Origin: Massospora cicadina
Lineage: Eukaryota > Entomophthoromycota > Entomophthoromycetes > Entomophthorales > Entomophthoraceae
DNA: 64,000 nucleotides
Assembly (NCBI GenBank): GCA_022478985.1
Contig: JAKSZP010009286.1
Location: forward strand, 124,001-188,000
Reading direction: 5' to 3'
Within the stretch, counting starts at the first letter, position 1, and each line of letters starts with the position of its first letter. Positions 22,320 to 33,540 of this stretch are shown here, piece by piece. Below the pieces are notes generated by a model. That model saw only the letters and a list, made by a program, of their open reading frames with translations. It searched no databases and had not been told where the DNA came from. The translations under genes and the position numbers were made by a program.

Positions 22320-23180
22320 CAGTGAGGGGTCTCATTTATTTTAGTTCGCGGGTTTGGGTTCCTCCTTCCCTTAGAACCAAGGTATTTTGTGCGCATCATG
22401 ACCCTCCCATGATCAGCCATCCGGGTAATAAGAAATGCATCAAATTGATCAAGTGGATTTATCACTGGGTGGGTTTAACTAAGGAAGTCCCAGCTTGGAT
22501 CGCCATTTGTATTGTTTGTGCTTGAGCCAAATTGGATTGCTCAGGCAGAAATGGTCTCCTACATCCCTTACAACAGGCAGAGGGTCCATGGACATTGGTG
22601 TCTGTGGATTTTATTGTCAAAACCCCTGTCAAAGGGGTTTACAGCAGTGATGGTTGTGGTTGATCACTTCAGCAAAATTTCCCTATTTATTCCCTGTGCT
22701 TCCATGATCATATCAGAAGAAACCGCTCGCCTCTTCATACGCCATGTGTTCTCTATGTTTGGTCTTCCTCAAGAGATCATCAGTGATTGTGGACCCCAAT
22801 TTACAGCGCAGTTTTTAATGAGCCTTTAACTATTTTAAAAATCACCCCATGCCAATCCACCGCATACCATCCCCAGTCTGATGGACAAACCAAGTGGGTT
22901 AACCAAATTTTGGAACAGTATTTGCATTGTTATGCATTGGCTGCATAAGATACCTGGGCCAATGACCTCCCTCTCGCCCAATTTGCCAATAATGACAGTA
23001 TTCACGCTTCTACAGGGCTTTCTCCCTATGAAAAAACGTTGGGTTAAAACCCCTCTTTCTCAGTCAGTCCCTGCCTATGTCCAGAGGTCCCTGCTGACAC
23101 AAATAACGTTGAGCATATTTGGTCTACCCAGTCCTTGGTGTGAGAGCATCTCACAAGGCTATCAATGATTATAAACAGTT
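22320..23180 (+). pseudogene. Gypsy1 integrase remnant
   Basis: ISHPGNKKCIKLIKWIYHW at about 22410 is the zinc-binding end. The three catalytic acids are still readable: SVDFIVKTPVKG (about 22600), [14 protein letters not shown] (about 22770) and [20 protein letters not shown] (about 22873), the DD-35-E pattern. They lie in different frames, with stops between. Confidence 0.88.
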
Positions 23181-23298
23181 AGAGGAATGTAAATAACTTC
23201 CTGGCCACAATATCTTGGTGGGCTCGCATGTTATGTTAGATACTTGCCATCTGCGCATGCAGGTGCCTTCCAAAAAGTTTGCAAGCAAGCGCTCGGGT

Positions 23299-23494
23299 CC
23301 CCATTGGGTGGTAGAAGACTTGAGGAATAGTTCTTTCTGGTTAGAAACTGCCAGCTCATTGGAAACAACACCCCATCTTCCACGTGTCCCAGTTGTCCCC
23401 ATTGGGTGGTAGAAGACTTGAGGAATAGTTCTTTCTGGTTAGAAACTGCCAGCTCATTGGAAACAACACCCCATCTTCCACGTGTCCCAGTTGT
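23299..23494. repeat. Perfect 98-bp tandem duplication in the gypsy1 pol end
   Basis: Bases 23299-23396 and 23397-23494 read identically (each begins ccccattgggtggtagaaga). The unit is not a multiple of 3, so it shifts the frame between integrase and chromodomain. In DNA this decayed, two identical copies indicate a recent event or an assembly artefact. Confidence 0.9.
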
Positions 23495-23544
23495 CCCCAT
23501 TCAAGGGGATCATTCCCACTAACCTGAACCGATTGTGATAAAGG

Positions 23545-23735
23545 ATGCAGAGGAAGCTGAGGTGGAAAACATCTTGATATTCCGCAAATCATGATGGTCA
23601 GTTCAGTATCTTGTTGCGTGGAAGGGGTATCTGGCTTATGATAACAGTTGGGTCAAGGCTCAGGATTGCGCTAATTGCATGGAACTGGTCAAAGCATTTC
23701 ATGAGTCCCATCTCAACGCTCACAGTCCCCCCAAA
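23545..23735 (+). pseudogene. Gypsy1 chromodomain
   Basis: EVENILIFRKS, then WSVQYLVAWKGYLAYDNSWV and LVKAFHESH form the chromodomain core (aromatic residues Y, W and W). Chromodomains at this place mark chromoviruses and steer integration to marked chromatin. A stop replaces one codon in the first strand. Confidence 0.85.
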
Positions 23736-23842
23736 AAAGTTGCAACGGTAATGGCGATCAAACTTCCCAAGGCTCATAAAAATGTGGCCCTTGTGCAGTT
23801 TCCCAGTGTTGGTGCCCTTCCTTTGCAAAAAGGAGAGGGTAA

Positions 23843-24966
23843 TGTAAGTTCAGGGGAACGCTCCCTGTGCATAGATCGGTCGCTCTTCCTGTTTCTGAGC
23901 AAAAAAGGGACGAAGAGGGCGGCTACACCCCTCATCACCCAGGGTGACCTTACCCACATGGTAGATGAGCGCTGGGTAATGGCCTTCCCTCTTTATACCC
24001 CTCCCCTGTTACCTTCACTCACCCTGGCCAAACTTGTTAGCTAGATTAAGGAAATCTGTGCCAAGAGTGCCAAAACTAAAGTAGACTGGTCCAAAACCAA
24101 TGAAAATCAAGCCCAACAATCGGAATCCACATAGTCAAAAAGGGATGAAGATTGATTTATTGGCCGGAATCACCAACGGTTTTGATTTTCTCAGCAGTGC
24201 AATTGTCAAAACTAACCCCACTCGAAATTGTCAGGGAAGATCCCTGACGTACAGCTCCCATCTGGCAAATTTGGAGTTGTGGCTGATGCAGCGCTTTTTG
24301 ACTGTACAAATGGCCCAGCGACTGAGCACAGGCAGGTTGGGCATCCTGAACCCATTCCCAACCAATTGGGACCACCCTACGTGGGGTGGCCCTGGGAATT
24401 CCCATTGCTCGTCAGGCCAGATGCCGTCATGCCAACCACCTAAAATGCAGTCAGGTCTCAGTTTGGGCGTTCAAGGTTAAACCAACAGTGACTCGGCCTG
24501 CCACCAGATCCATTAAATGTTGTTTCCTATTGAGCTTATCTGCCCCCATCCCCAAATAATTCGCTGTTTAGGTCAAACTTGATGGACCCAATTCCTGCTT
24601 GTTCCCACATCAATCGACCACTATTTAATCATTTGCATTGCACTGAGAAAATTGTTGGTCGATTATCTTCCTTTGTTTTCCATTAAAAAATCCTTTCCCC
24701 CAGATTTTGTTTTTTTATGTTGAAAAATAAACCGCCCTCTCTGACGGCACTCATACACCCCTAGGGGTTAATGGCCATATTCATCTGGAATTTCTTTATG
24801 TGCCTGTACAAGATTTTGGCTCATCGGCAGATATTGGTGAATCTCCTCTCTAGTTTAATATCCATTGTACCAGCAGCAGTGCCTTAGGCATTCTGGTTTG
24901 CCATTCAGGCGCTCCGGCACCTAGGCTGGCAGGCTGGTCTGATTCTAACTTGCTGTTTGCCTGACA
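23843..24966 (+). repeat. Gypsy1 right (3') LTR
   Basis: 1124 bp, starting tgtaagttcagggg after the purine tract and ending cctgaca. Followed by gtggg, the TSD partner. Confidence 0.9.
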
Positions 24967-25714
24967 GTGGGGACCAAAAACCTTTGCCAAGTCATAAGGA
25001 TAAAAGAACTTAGATATTACCTCATCAGGCTGAGCACCTATCTTGTTGCACAGCTGATACGGCAGCTTCTTGTAAAAAGGGTACAAACCCCGCCCCTTGG
25101 GCTAAACTGGGGCCTTGAGGTGAGTCAGCACCTGCTGCGAATCCTAAGAGTCAGTTTGGGGCTCATCCTGCTTCTGCCAATCACCAACCATCACCACAGC
25201 ATAAATCCCAGTTTGTGCTCAAGCCATCTCAAATCTTGATTGACAAAGATACTGGGATGGTGACGGAGTACCCTATGCATGCTATGCCTAGCAACAAGAT
25301 CCCAGATTTGGTTAACAGCACTCGCTTTTCATCCATAGCTTGCCACTCAGTGGTGTCCCCAAACACCATTAAATACCCAACTTCAGTTTACAATTCAATG
25401 CACGCTCCTGAAAAACCTCATACCTGTGGGTCAGGTGACTGTCAATGATCATTGCAACCTCTAATTCTAGGGGGATGGCTAACATGTAAATCAGGACAAG
25501 AAAAATATAAAATCAAAAACTAATAATTATATTGACTTAATTTACTATCCAAAAATTGGGCCCACACCCATCACAAAATGGTTTCTGGTTCAAACAGAGA
25601 CCCCAAGCATCACCCATGGTCCCTTCAGATTTAGTGTCAGGCGCTATGTTCAGACCATGTGGCGATCATAGAGCTGAACAAAAATAGTAATTTGGAAATT
25701 GTAAAAAAACACAT
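24967..25714 (+). pseudogene. LINE3 middle portion between gypsy1 and gypsy2
   Basis: Coding-like but broken. Pieces include QFVLKPSQILIDKDTGMVTE (about 25205) and a Ser/Pro/Thr-rich stretch to about 25440, possibly the ORF1 end. Further on is a piece ending IELNKNSNLEIVKKHI at 25714, which runs across the gypsy2 TSD (cacat) into 44774. The flanks are one interrupted sequence by the two TSDs. The exact ORF1/ORF2 border is not visible. Confidence 0.5.
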
Positions 25715-26266
25715 TGCTGAGATTCTGATATGACTGAAGGATAAGCCCTGAAGAGCTATGGTGAAATATTGAGATTCCGCTGACTAGGATGTTTATTTAT
25801 GAGTATTTGAGCACCTTGAGATGAGGTGATATTGGTATATAATGGATTATTATTGGATCTCCTACAAGTAAGGTGATAAGGCAATGTTGACATCTGAAAA
25901 AAATAATTTAGATTTCCTTGAACTAAGAAGATAGAGAATTGAAGAATACCATCCAAAAATCAATGAGAATTGGCGGAATAGAATAATCTAAGCTAAGAGA
26001 ATGGTATCATCTGAAGTCGCTGATATATAAGCGAGAGGGGGGCGATTGAAAGAGTAGTTGTTTATAGTATTGAGAGAGTGGAACAGCAGAGAGTCGCTGT
26101 ATATATTAAATAGATAAAGTGTCATCAGGCAATTGCTCCTATTTTAATATATTTTCAATTGTGTTCAGGAGATCAACGATCCCCATATCATCTGTCCATT
26201 TTTCAGTGGGTTCAACCTGTGCAAACCTTATGGCATATCCCAATGGTATCGCTTAAAATTATAACA
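25715..26266 (+). repeat. Gypsy2 left (5') LTR
   Basis: 552 bp, matching 44220-44768 closely. A TATA-like gatatataag lies at about 26021 and again in the right copy at about 44527, a likely promoter. Confidence 0.93.
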
Positions 26267-26284
26267 GTGGTACTCACTGAAGAG
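26267..26284 (+). other. Gypsy2 primer-binding site
   Basis: gTGGTACTCACTGAAGAG directly after the LTR end ATAACA. One base different from the NA1/LTR5 site over TGGTGCTCACT. Confidence 0.65.
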
Positions 26285-26327
26285 GTCCAGAAATCAACAA
26301 CTAAATAAAAAGCTCCAGTCACCGGCC

Positions 26328-27570
26328 ATGTCTCATAAGGCCTGCTTTGCTAAGGAATCTTCACAAAGCACTGAACCAGTTGAATATGAGGAACTTGGAC
26401 TTGCTTATGATGTAGTGCTCAAAAAACAGGAATAACTTCTTCAAGAGAAGAATGTTGTTATTCATCAGCTTGACAGCACATTTAGCCAAATGCAAATTCT
26501 GGGACAACAAAACAAGAAGCTCACTAATTGATTAGATGACACCACCAAACGACTGCATTGTGTGGAGCAGAAATTGACTGGTACTGATAAGCCCCCTCAT
26601 TGGGAAGAGGAATAATGACAGGTAGTGGCTCGCAAAGAATGATATGAGGAGAAATATGACGCCAGAAGGAGTTACTGCACCCAGAAAGGAAGCTCTGGAT
26701 ATGGTTATGAATCAGAAAGCCACTCCCTCAAGTGATAGTAGTGCTACCACAGAGGGCCATGCTACCTCCAAAGCAGCAGATATCCTGACCTCCACTGGAC
26801 CAGCTCTTCATTGAGAGACTAGTTATGGGTCTCAACCCATACCTCAGTATGCCACAAAAAGTTTCATCTATTAGTGGGAGTAGGAGGTCAATATCAAAAA
26901 TCTTCCTCCGTTTGATCATAATGGGAATATCCATGACTTCTTTAAATGTTTCGAGTTTGCAGCGGAAGGCGCCTCAAATCGGCATAAAGCTAAACTGTTG
27001 ATATCTTCCTTGGATGTCAGGAGTACCAGCCAAGTTACCTGTACCTTCCAAACAGCTCCATTACCTAACAAGAAGTGAAGAATACTGTGCTACAACTGTT
27101 TGGGGTACCTCAAAAGTGTAACAGCGAAAGGCAGAGTTCTTAAAATTGGTCCCATCATAACAAGACCCTCACAGAGTTCGCTGACCAATTTAAAGTGTAA
27201 GCTCACATGCTGATTGGGGAAGGCTATTTAGTGAAAGCTGATATGTACATTGAAATGACCTCCACGGTAAAGCCATACCGTGAGCTTCACAATGTCATTT
27301 CTCCAATTTTGGATGATGACGCTCCCCTTCTCAAGATTTGCAGTTCTTGCACATATATCTACTAACTTCCCTATTCCCAGTATGGAGCGGAAACATACTG
27401 CCACCACTGGATCCTCTTATTTGGGTGAATACACTTGTCCTTCCCACATTCCGCCTAGCAACCCCTGGCCTTACTATAATTCCATGCCTCACCCTCAGCT
27501 GAATTACTCCCAACCGTTAAACTTCCGCCATGGACCCATTTACAAAAATTGTCAGCAACCCAACTGCTGA
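26328..27570 (+). pseudogene. Gypsy2 gag remnant
   Basis: ATG at 26328 gives MSHKACFAKESSQSTEPVEY, followed by a charged coiled-coil-like stretch (QILGQQNKKL). A capsid-like part follows around 27160-27350 with NKTLTEFADQFKV and LIGEGYLVKADMYIEM, the 'L..F...F' Gag pattern. A Pro/Tyr-rich end follows (27420-27570). No intact zinc knuckle is visible. Stops at about 26433, 26528 and 26614, among others. Confidence 0.7.
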
Positions 27571-28810
27571 CCTGGACCTATTTAAGCTGAATGTCAGCAA
27601 TTGTTGTGGGATCCGCCGTCAGATGCCACAAATATTTCTCAAAATATATAAAACTTACTTTAAAATAAAAATAAAAGTAATAATAAACGCCTTTTTTTAA
27701 AAGTTTTTTATTCTCTTATTATTTTTGTGGACAAGCCAGAAAAAGATCCCCTCTTTGATACTAGTATTTCATATTTAAACTAGTTCAAATATTGGGGCCA
27801 TGGGAATTTAGGGCTATAGTATCAAAAAGCTTAGTCATCTGAATTAGGAAAGATAGGCTTTGGCCTATCAGAACGAGGGAAAATATTATGAGGCAAAACA
27901 AACCCGTGTGGTAGTGATTTGATAAATTGCACCCAATCACTGGCAGGTAAAATATTCTCAACTCAGGAACTCTGCCACGCGTAAACAAGGGAGGGGTCCC
28001 CACTTAGGAAGTGGTATGGAATGAGACGCAGCTGAGGGGGAACTATGTGATGGACACCCCAAATTCGGCTGAGGAGTCAGAGCTATCCAATTATCAGTTT
28101 TACCTTAATAAGCTGATTTTGATTATAAAACATGTTTTCCCAATGGGTAGGGTTCCACCAAGAATGCACCAGGGTCTTTTGGCCGATGGTACTTATATCC
28201 TCATTAACAATAGTATTGTTAGAAGATCGGACATGTAATTGGCTGATCATAGTGTTGGATTTGGGGACATTTTTACCTCCAACATTCTTTTTTGAAAGGT
28301 GAGAAGGAGAATGTTTGACAATCGTCAAACTGACCTGGCCATGGTTACGCCAAACGCCAACAAACTATTGACCTGGACCCTCTTATGAAAACCAAGGACG
28401 CAGCTCTTAAGGAGTTAATTTTAATGAGTGTGGTTGCCCTGGCCACCTGGCATGGAGTTGCCCTAGCTGCAATGTCCAGTCTGTGCAACAGGATCAATAC
28501 TATCAGGGAAGAGATGGAGCAGAGTAGAGATGGAACTCTCTACCTCTGCTATCCCAACCCCAAAGATTCCTGAATCAATAGTAGCATATCCGCAGAAGTC
28601 CCTCAATATGTTGAAGAGATTTTATACCAGAAATCAGTTCAAGGAGTGAATGTACTGACACAAGCACAAGCCAAGGACATGGCAAATGAAGGACCTCAGG
28701 AATAACTAGAGTCGTACGCCTGCCAAATGTTTGATCAAGTTTCCTCAGACAAGATGGATCCAGCCGCAGATGCGCCAACTCAGAAAGGACTAAACGTCGC
28801 CCTTCTAGTA
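27571..28810 (+). other. Gag-protease interval of gypsy2, mostly unreadable
   Basis: Includes an A/T-rich stretch at 27640-27780 and short open pieces (28011-28238, 28385-28573) with no motif that I can name. By position it is the gag end and pre-protease linker. Confidence 0.4.
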
Positions 28811-28817
28811 TACGCCA

Positions 28818-29200
28818 TTGTTAAAGAATACCCCAAAGTTGGTAAAGGGATTATTAGTTTTTGAAAAGAGATCCCATAAATGTCATGTATTAAACAAACA
28901 ATATTCTTCTATATCTGAGTGTACATATTGTGATATTTTTGCAGCAAAAAATAGAGTTCGCACTATAAATTATGCAGGCGCTCCAGTCAACATAGTTTCT
29001 ACTATGTTGATGGAAAAGTTGACAATAAAGCCTGTTGTGGACCATCAAATGGTGTATAATACCTCTGAAGCGGAAATCACGGTCTCTGTAGGATTGTACA
29101 GTGAGATACCTTTGCAGTTTGGGTCCATTATTGTTGTAGCTCTGGCCTTAGTGCTACCCAACAGTAACTACGACCTGCTAATTAGAACTTTTTTCCTGTG
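28818..29200 (+). pseudogene. Gypsy2 protease remnant
   Basis: A 127-codon open piece includes INYAGAPVNIVSTMLMEKL at about 28965-29021 and ends with a hydrophobic LPNSNYDLLI block, the shape of a retropepsin. The catalytic Asp of DTGA is gone (YAGA at 28971-28982), so the enzyme would be dead. Confidence 0.65.
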
Positions 29201-29879
29201 ACATTTTGGGGGCTGTTATTGATATGACGGAGGAGACCTTTGAAATTTTGGGTAGTGGACCCTATTTACTTTACCTCTAGCGGAGTGCCAAAGGATCTGG
29301 TGCACATGGGCCATATCAATCTTGCATATAGTGACGGAGTGATTCCAGTCCGCAATCATTGGCTAAAGAGCAAGATTCAGCACCTTTTTCATCAGATATA
29401 CAAATACTAAGGGCTACCTCTCCGAACTGCTGGGCCTATATCTATTCCTTCTGGACACCAAGTCATAGTGAACACAGAGTTAGAGATGGAAGTGCCAGCT
29501 GGGCTTTATGGGGAGGTCATTGGGTCCTATCAGCAAACGTGGCTTGAGCCTCACGTGGCTCCAAGGATTATACTCCCAGGCCATGTAGAGATCAAGGTTT
29601 TTTTAGTGAATATCCAGAATGAACCAATGCAAATCTGCCAGCACCAAATGGTGGCATATTTACACTTGACCCCAATCAAGAAGGTCCTTCAGGTTCACAA
29701 GTTTCAATTCATTGGAAGAATTTGGTCTAACCATCAAGTCGCAGCTTGGCATAATGACAGTGGTATTGCAGGAGAATTTAATAGGGTTATTGGAAGAACA
29801 AACATATCAAGCAATAGCTTTATTTCAGAAGTATAGGGAATTTTTGCTGTCAATGGCCAGATTTTAATGTGCTCAGTGG

Positions 29880-30699
29880 GTGGTCCCAAAATTGGACACT
29901 TGGGATCATCCTCACATCAGGTCTTAGCCAATCCGCTGATTGAGGGAAGCTGAAGATGTTGTCACCAAGGAAATTGATAAGTTGCTGAAGCAAGGGATGC
30001 TCAAACCATCTAAGAGTCTGTGGGATTCGCCCAGTTCTGATTGTAAAAAAGAAGGATGGTACCAACAGGGTAGTGATAGACTACTGGAAGCTCAACAGCA
30101 TTACCAAGAATGATATATATCACTTGCCTTATATTGACGATTTGTTGGATCAGTTAGGAGGAGTTCGCTACTTCTCAGCAATGGATTTGATATCCAGTTA
30201 TTAGCAAATTGAGTTGCTCACAGCGGAACAGGAGAAATGTGCCATAATCACATCCAAAGGCCTTTTCTAATCAACTCATATGCCACAAGGGCTGTGTAAT
30301 GCCCCAGCTACGTTCCAACGTGCCATGAGCACTATCCCTGGAGACCTGAAGCTGTTGTGTGTCCTTGTATGCCTCAATGATATCAAAGTTTTCTTAAAAT
30401 TTTCCTGAGCACCTTGATCACTAGAAGCAGTATTCTGTCAGCTCGCTGAGACAAACATCAAGATAAAGCCTCAAAAATTTAACTTCTTCAAGGACTAGTT
30501 GGAATACCTGGGTTTTGTGGTAGACTCTAGGGGATGAAACCACAGCTGGTCAAGGTGGAGACCATCCAAAAACTGACTACACCTAATAGTAAGTGTGACA
30601 TACAGGTATTTTTAGAAATGGTTAGCTACTACCGGCGCTTCATCTTTAACTTCAGCTGCATTGGAGGGCCACTATTTGAGTTGTTTAAAAAGGATGTCA
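29880..30699 (+). pseudogene. Gypsy2 reverse transcriptase remnant
   Basis: REAEDVVTKEIDKLLKQGML, then YFSAMDLISSY-like and THMPQGLCNAPATFQRAMS-like blocks, then VCLNDIKVF at 30366-30392, where the YxDD box is CLND. The connection piece VFLEMVSYYRRFIFNF (30607) leads to LFELFKKD, cut by gypsy3 at 30699. After removing gypsy3 and one TSD the frame continues as KWMECHQYAFYTLLTAL at 42504. Confidence 0.88.
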
Positions 30700-31159
30700 T
30701 GTTTCAGGATTCCAACCTGAATGATCAATTTGTATGTGTTGGATAACAGGAATCGATCCTGAACCAACAAAAAAGCCCAAACTTCAGTTGGGATTCAAAC
30801 CCACACGATGAGACAAGCTCAATCAAATTGACCAGGATAATTGGGCTATTTTGAATCCCATGATTGGTTTACATGATTAGATCTAGGCTTGAGCGGCTTA
30901 CATCTGCCCCCAAAACACTTCCCCGCTTTCCCGTTTATGATTGAGATTATGCAAATAAACTTTACATTTTTTTCTCCCTTTTCACAATTTACAGAAAAAT
31001 TGTATTTAATTAAAATTTGCCTCACCAGAATCAAAATTTGGATCAATAAGACTTTTGCCATAATAATCAATTAAGGTAAGTTTCCAACACCCTCAGGCTT
31101 TGGGTCAAATGGACCTCAAAACAACAAAGGATCTGAGATAACAACCTGAGATCCTGACA
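30700..31159 (+). repeat. Gypsy3 left (5') LTR
   Basis: 460 bp starting tgtttcaggattc and ending gatcctgaca. It contains a tRNA-like feature at 30774-30847 and a CAAATAAAC block near 30953 that may be a polyadenylation signal. Confidence 0.9.
30774..30847 (-). other. tRNA-like segment inside the LTR
   Basis: On the minus strand, AGCCCAA and TTGGGCT bracket 74 bases and could pair as a 7-bp acceptor-like stem. Inside is GGGTTTGAATCCC, close to the tRNA T-arm/B box GGTTCGAATCC. A normal anticodon arm cannot be fitted and extra bases separate the T-arm from the stem, so this is not a functional tRNA gene. The right LTR keeps most of it (about 42104-42187). Confidence 0.35.
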
Positions 31160-31183
31160 AATCTGGTGCCCCCTGCCAGGCTA
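31160..31183 (+). other. Gypsy3 primer-binding site
   Basis: The sequence after the left LTR reads aatcTGGTGCCCCCTGCC, a TGG-initiated primer site different from that of gypsy2, NA1 and LTR5. Confidence 0.6.
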
Positions 31184-31233
31184 CACCCTGAGTTCTTGGT
31201 GAATAACTATAAACATAAACAACAAAAGCCTAT

Positions 31234-31788
31234 ATGGATAAAAAAGATATGTTTCGAAAAAAATCCTTAGATCATGAAGCCGCCCATCTTAGTGACTGGG
31301 CAACCCTATCTGCTTTATTACGTGGGTTGGAGCAAAGAGTGCTCACCTCCAAAAAACATCAACTTGACCTCCAAACCTCTAATACTGCCTTAAAAATGAA
31401 GTATGTTGATTAAACCAACTCATCGCCATAAAGTGGCTTTCAGTGCTGCTCATGAATGAGTAGATTTAATAGCTGATGATCTTAAAGATCTGCGGCTACA
31501 GGTAGATGCGCTTCAACCTCAAGCATATTTCAGAGATAACGCCTCTACATCAGAGGAAAGCGCTGTCCCCATATTAATTCATGTCATTTGTCCTCTAACC
31601 ACCCAGGTGGTACATTTAAGCCTTCGTTCAAAGAAAATCATGTCTCTGAGGAGGGAAGTATCTTCTCTTTCTTATAAATCTATGAAAGCTCTATGGAGGA
31701 AGCGACTGATCATCAACGACTTAAGCATCTGACTAACGGTCTTAGCCATATGGCTCAAGACATTATGGCCCCCCATCTGATGCATTTC
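31234..31788 (+). pseudogene. Gypsy3 gag, N-terminal part
   Basis: ATG at 31234 opens a 60-codon stretch with HLSDWATLSALLRGLEQRVL and a Lys/Gln-rich helix. Broken by stops from about 31411. The gag is interrupted at 31788 by gypsy4, whose TSD is atttc, and resumes at 37716. Confidence 0.65.
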
Positions 31789-32637
31789 TGTTATGTTCAA
31801 ATGACATCATAGTGGGGACCAACCCTAAGGATAAAGCTGGGCACCAGGAGGCCCAGAAGGTGAAGCTGCAGGCCCTCCCTGACCTCAGGCATACACTAGA
31901 CCAACATTGGGTACAGGCTAAATATGCCCAGGTTGATACTAGCGAGGTAGCAAATGAACAGCCCCTTACGTCGGCCCAGGCATTAAATGGATGGTTTACC
32001 AAATAAACGTTGATGGTTCCATTTGGTTAGTCGAGGAATGGGGTTTCAAAACCTGTGCCATTCACAAAACAATGCATTCAGGTATAATCCAACTTCAATC
32101 AATTACTTAAGTGAAGTCAGATTCAGCATATTTGATCAATTTGGATGGAAGTGTCTGCCTATTGATGGGTCAGTGCTTGGGCCCACTTCAGCATACCCTT
32201 TATTCCCCCCATAGTTTAATTATGTTTCCCATAACCAACACTCCTTGTTGGTCGACTTCCCAATAAAATTTACCCCGTTTTCCCATTTTATTAACATGCT
32301 ATTCTAAATGATCCTGTGCGTGGACCCTTTCAAGGAGGTCTTGCACTACCTTAACAACCATATTATATATACAATTAGACTTTCACCTAGTGCACCATTT
32401 GTTAGCCTAGGTTCCCTCCAACCTGGTAAGCTTACCATTTCTTCCTTAGTGCACCGCGTCATTTTTGGTTGGATTCTAACTTTAATAATTGCTCGCTTTT
32501 GCTTGAGTTATTATTGTTCCAGCACCCTCTGCTGGGCAATAGTAACTTTTATTATAACGGCTGTTTTCCTTGCGTTGGCTCTGTGCACCAAGCACCACCA
32601 TTCTGATAACAGGAGAGATACAGACACTCTCCTTACA
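31789..32637 (+). repeat. Gypsy4 left (5') LTR
   Basis: 849 bp, highly similar to 36873-37715. It keeps CpGs that the right copy has lost and vice versa (for example tagcgagg at 31940 against tagtgagg at 37024). Confidence 0.93.
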
Positions 32638-33320
32638 TTAGTCGACCAAACTCTTAAATCTATGTTCACAAACTTTTTCCATGTGCAACTTTTCTGAAGT
32701 GGAAACAGGGGGCGCTGGCTGTGGGCTTTGGCTGTTGTTAGCTGCACTGCTGTTTCCTCTTTTTCCCAAGATTGGAGCAACTCGTCATTATTATGGTTGC
32801 CTCCAACTGGAAAGTATCCACCATTCATGCTCGTACCTGGTAGATATGGATGCTTCAAGGTCTGACAGTCGGGATTCCCCTACTTTCCTCCAAAATTATC
32901 AATTCCAAATTAAATAGATGAGTTTTTTTTACTGCGCGTTCAGCCAATGCTGGCGAATTGGCGCAGATGGGCCTGGGGGTGTTGGCCTTGGATAACATTG
33001 GGCATTCCGTTGCTGTTCAAGGGTAGGGTCATTCACGTCTAAAAATGTATCTTTAATGAAAACCTGGTCTCTACCTCTGAACCCTTTATTAGCTCATATG
33101 GCCTGGATGAGGACCCTATTCCGGTATATCAGATTACTCTAAAAACCCAAGTTTGACTCCTACCATGATCCGGGGCACTCAGGAAGTGGAAAAGGAACTT
33201 TGTCTTAAATATAATCATGTATATGCACCTGCAGAAGGTGTTGTAGGATATGTGGCCTCAGTAGTAAGAGTGGCCCCCTATCCCTCCCCATTCTAGGATT
33301 CCAAAACATACCCTTATGGT
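32638..33320 (+). other. Gypsy4 leader, no gag visible
   Basis: Short open pieces only (32681-32917; a piece near 32930 reading ANAGELAQMGLGVLALDN). No capsid pattern and no zinc knuckle, though this is where gag should be. Confidence 0.5.
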
Positions 33321-33540
33321 TTGCTCAAGCCAGAAGAATTTTTTTGTGAGGTGGTGGCGTTGTCTGCTTTTAATAAATCCCATTCTGGATACTTCTTATT
33401 GACCGCTATTCTCACATCTCCTTTGACGAAGATCAGCACAACTGTTTTAGTGGATACTGGGGCCTCTAATAATTTTATTGAACAATACCTTGCTGACTAC
33501 CTTGGAGTTGAGTTACTCGCCAGGTGGTATGGTTAGAGGT
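33321..33540 (+). pseudogene. Gypsy4 protease remnant
   Basis: Open piece with ISTTVLVDTGASNNFIEQYL at 33432-33491. DTGA is intact at 33453-33464. The C-terminal half is shifted and continues to about 33660. Confidence 0.85.

Larger units (their letters stand above)
10040..24966 (+). mobile_element. Gypsy1, chromodomain-type Ty3/gypsy element with nested insertions
   Basis: LTRs at 10040-11154 and 23843-24966 share start TGTAAGT and end TGACA (left copy TGAAA). The flanking five bases are gtagg (10035-10039) and gtggg (24967-24971), a TSD with one change. A purine tract aaaaaggagagggtaa abuts the right LTR. Without the NA1 insertion the internal part is about 3.85 kb and reads protease, RT, RNase H, integrase and chromodomain on the plus strand. 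Only about 370 bp lie between the left LTR and the protease, so gag is missing. Confidence 0.9.

Noticed and set aside
30774..30847. A functional tRNA gene
   Set aside because: No anticodon arm of normal size fits and extra bases separate the T-arm from the acceptor stem. It is kept only as a tRNA-like finding.
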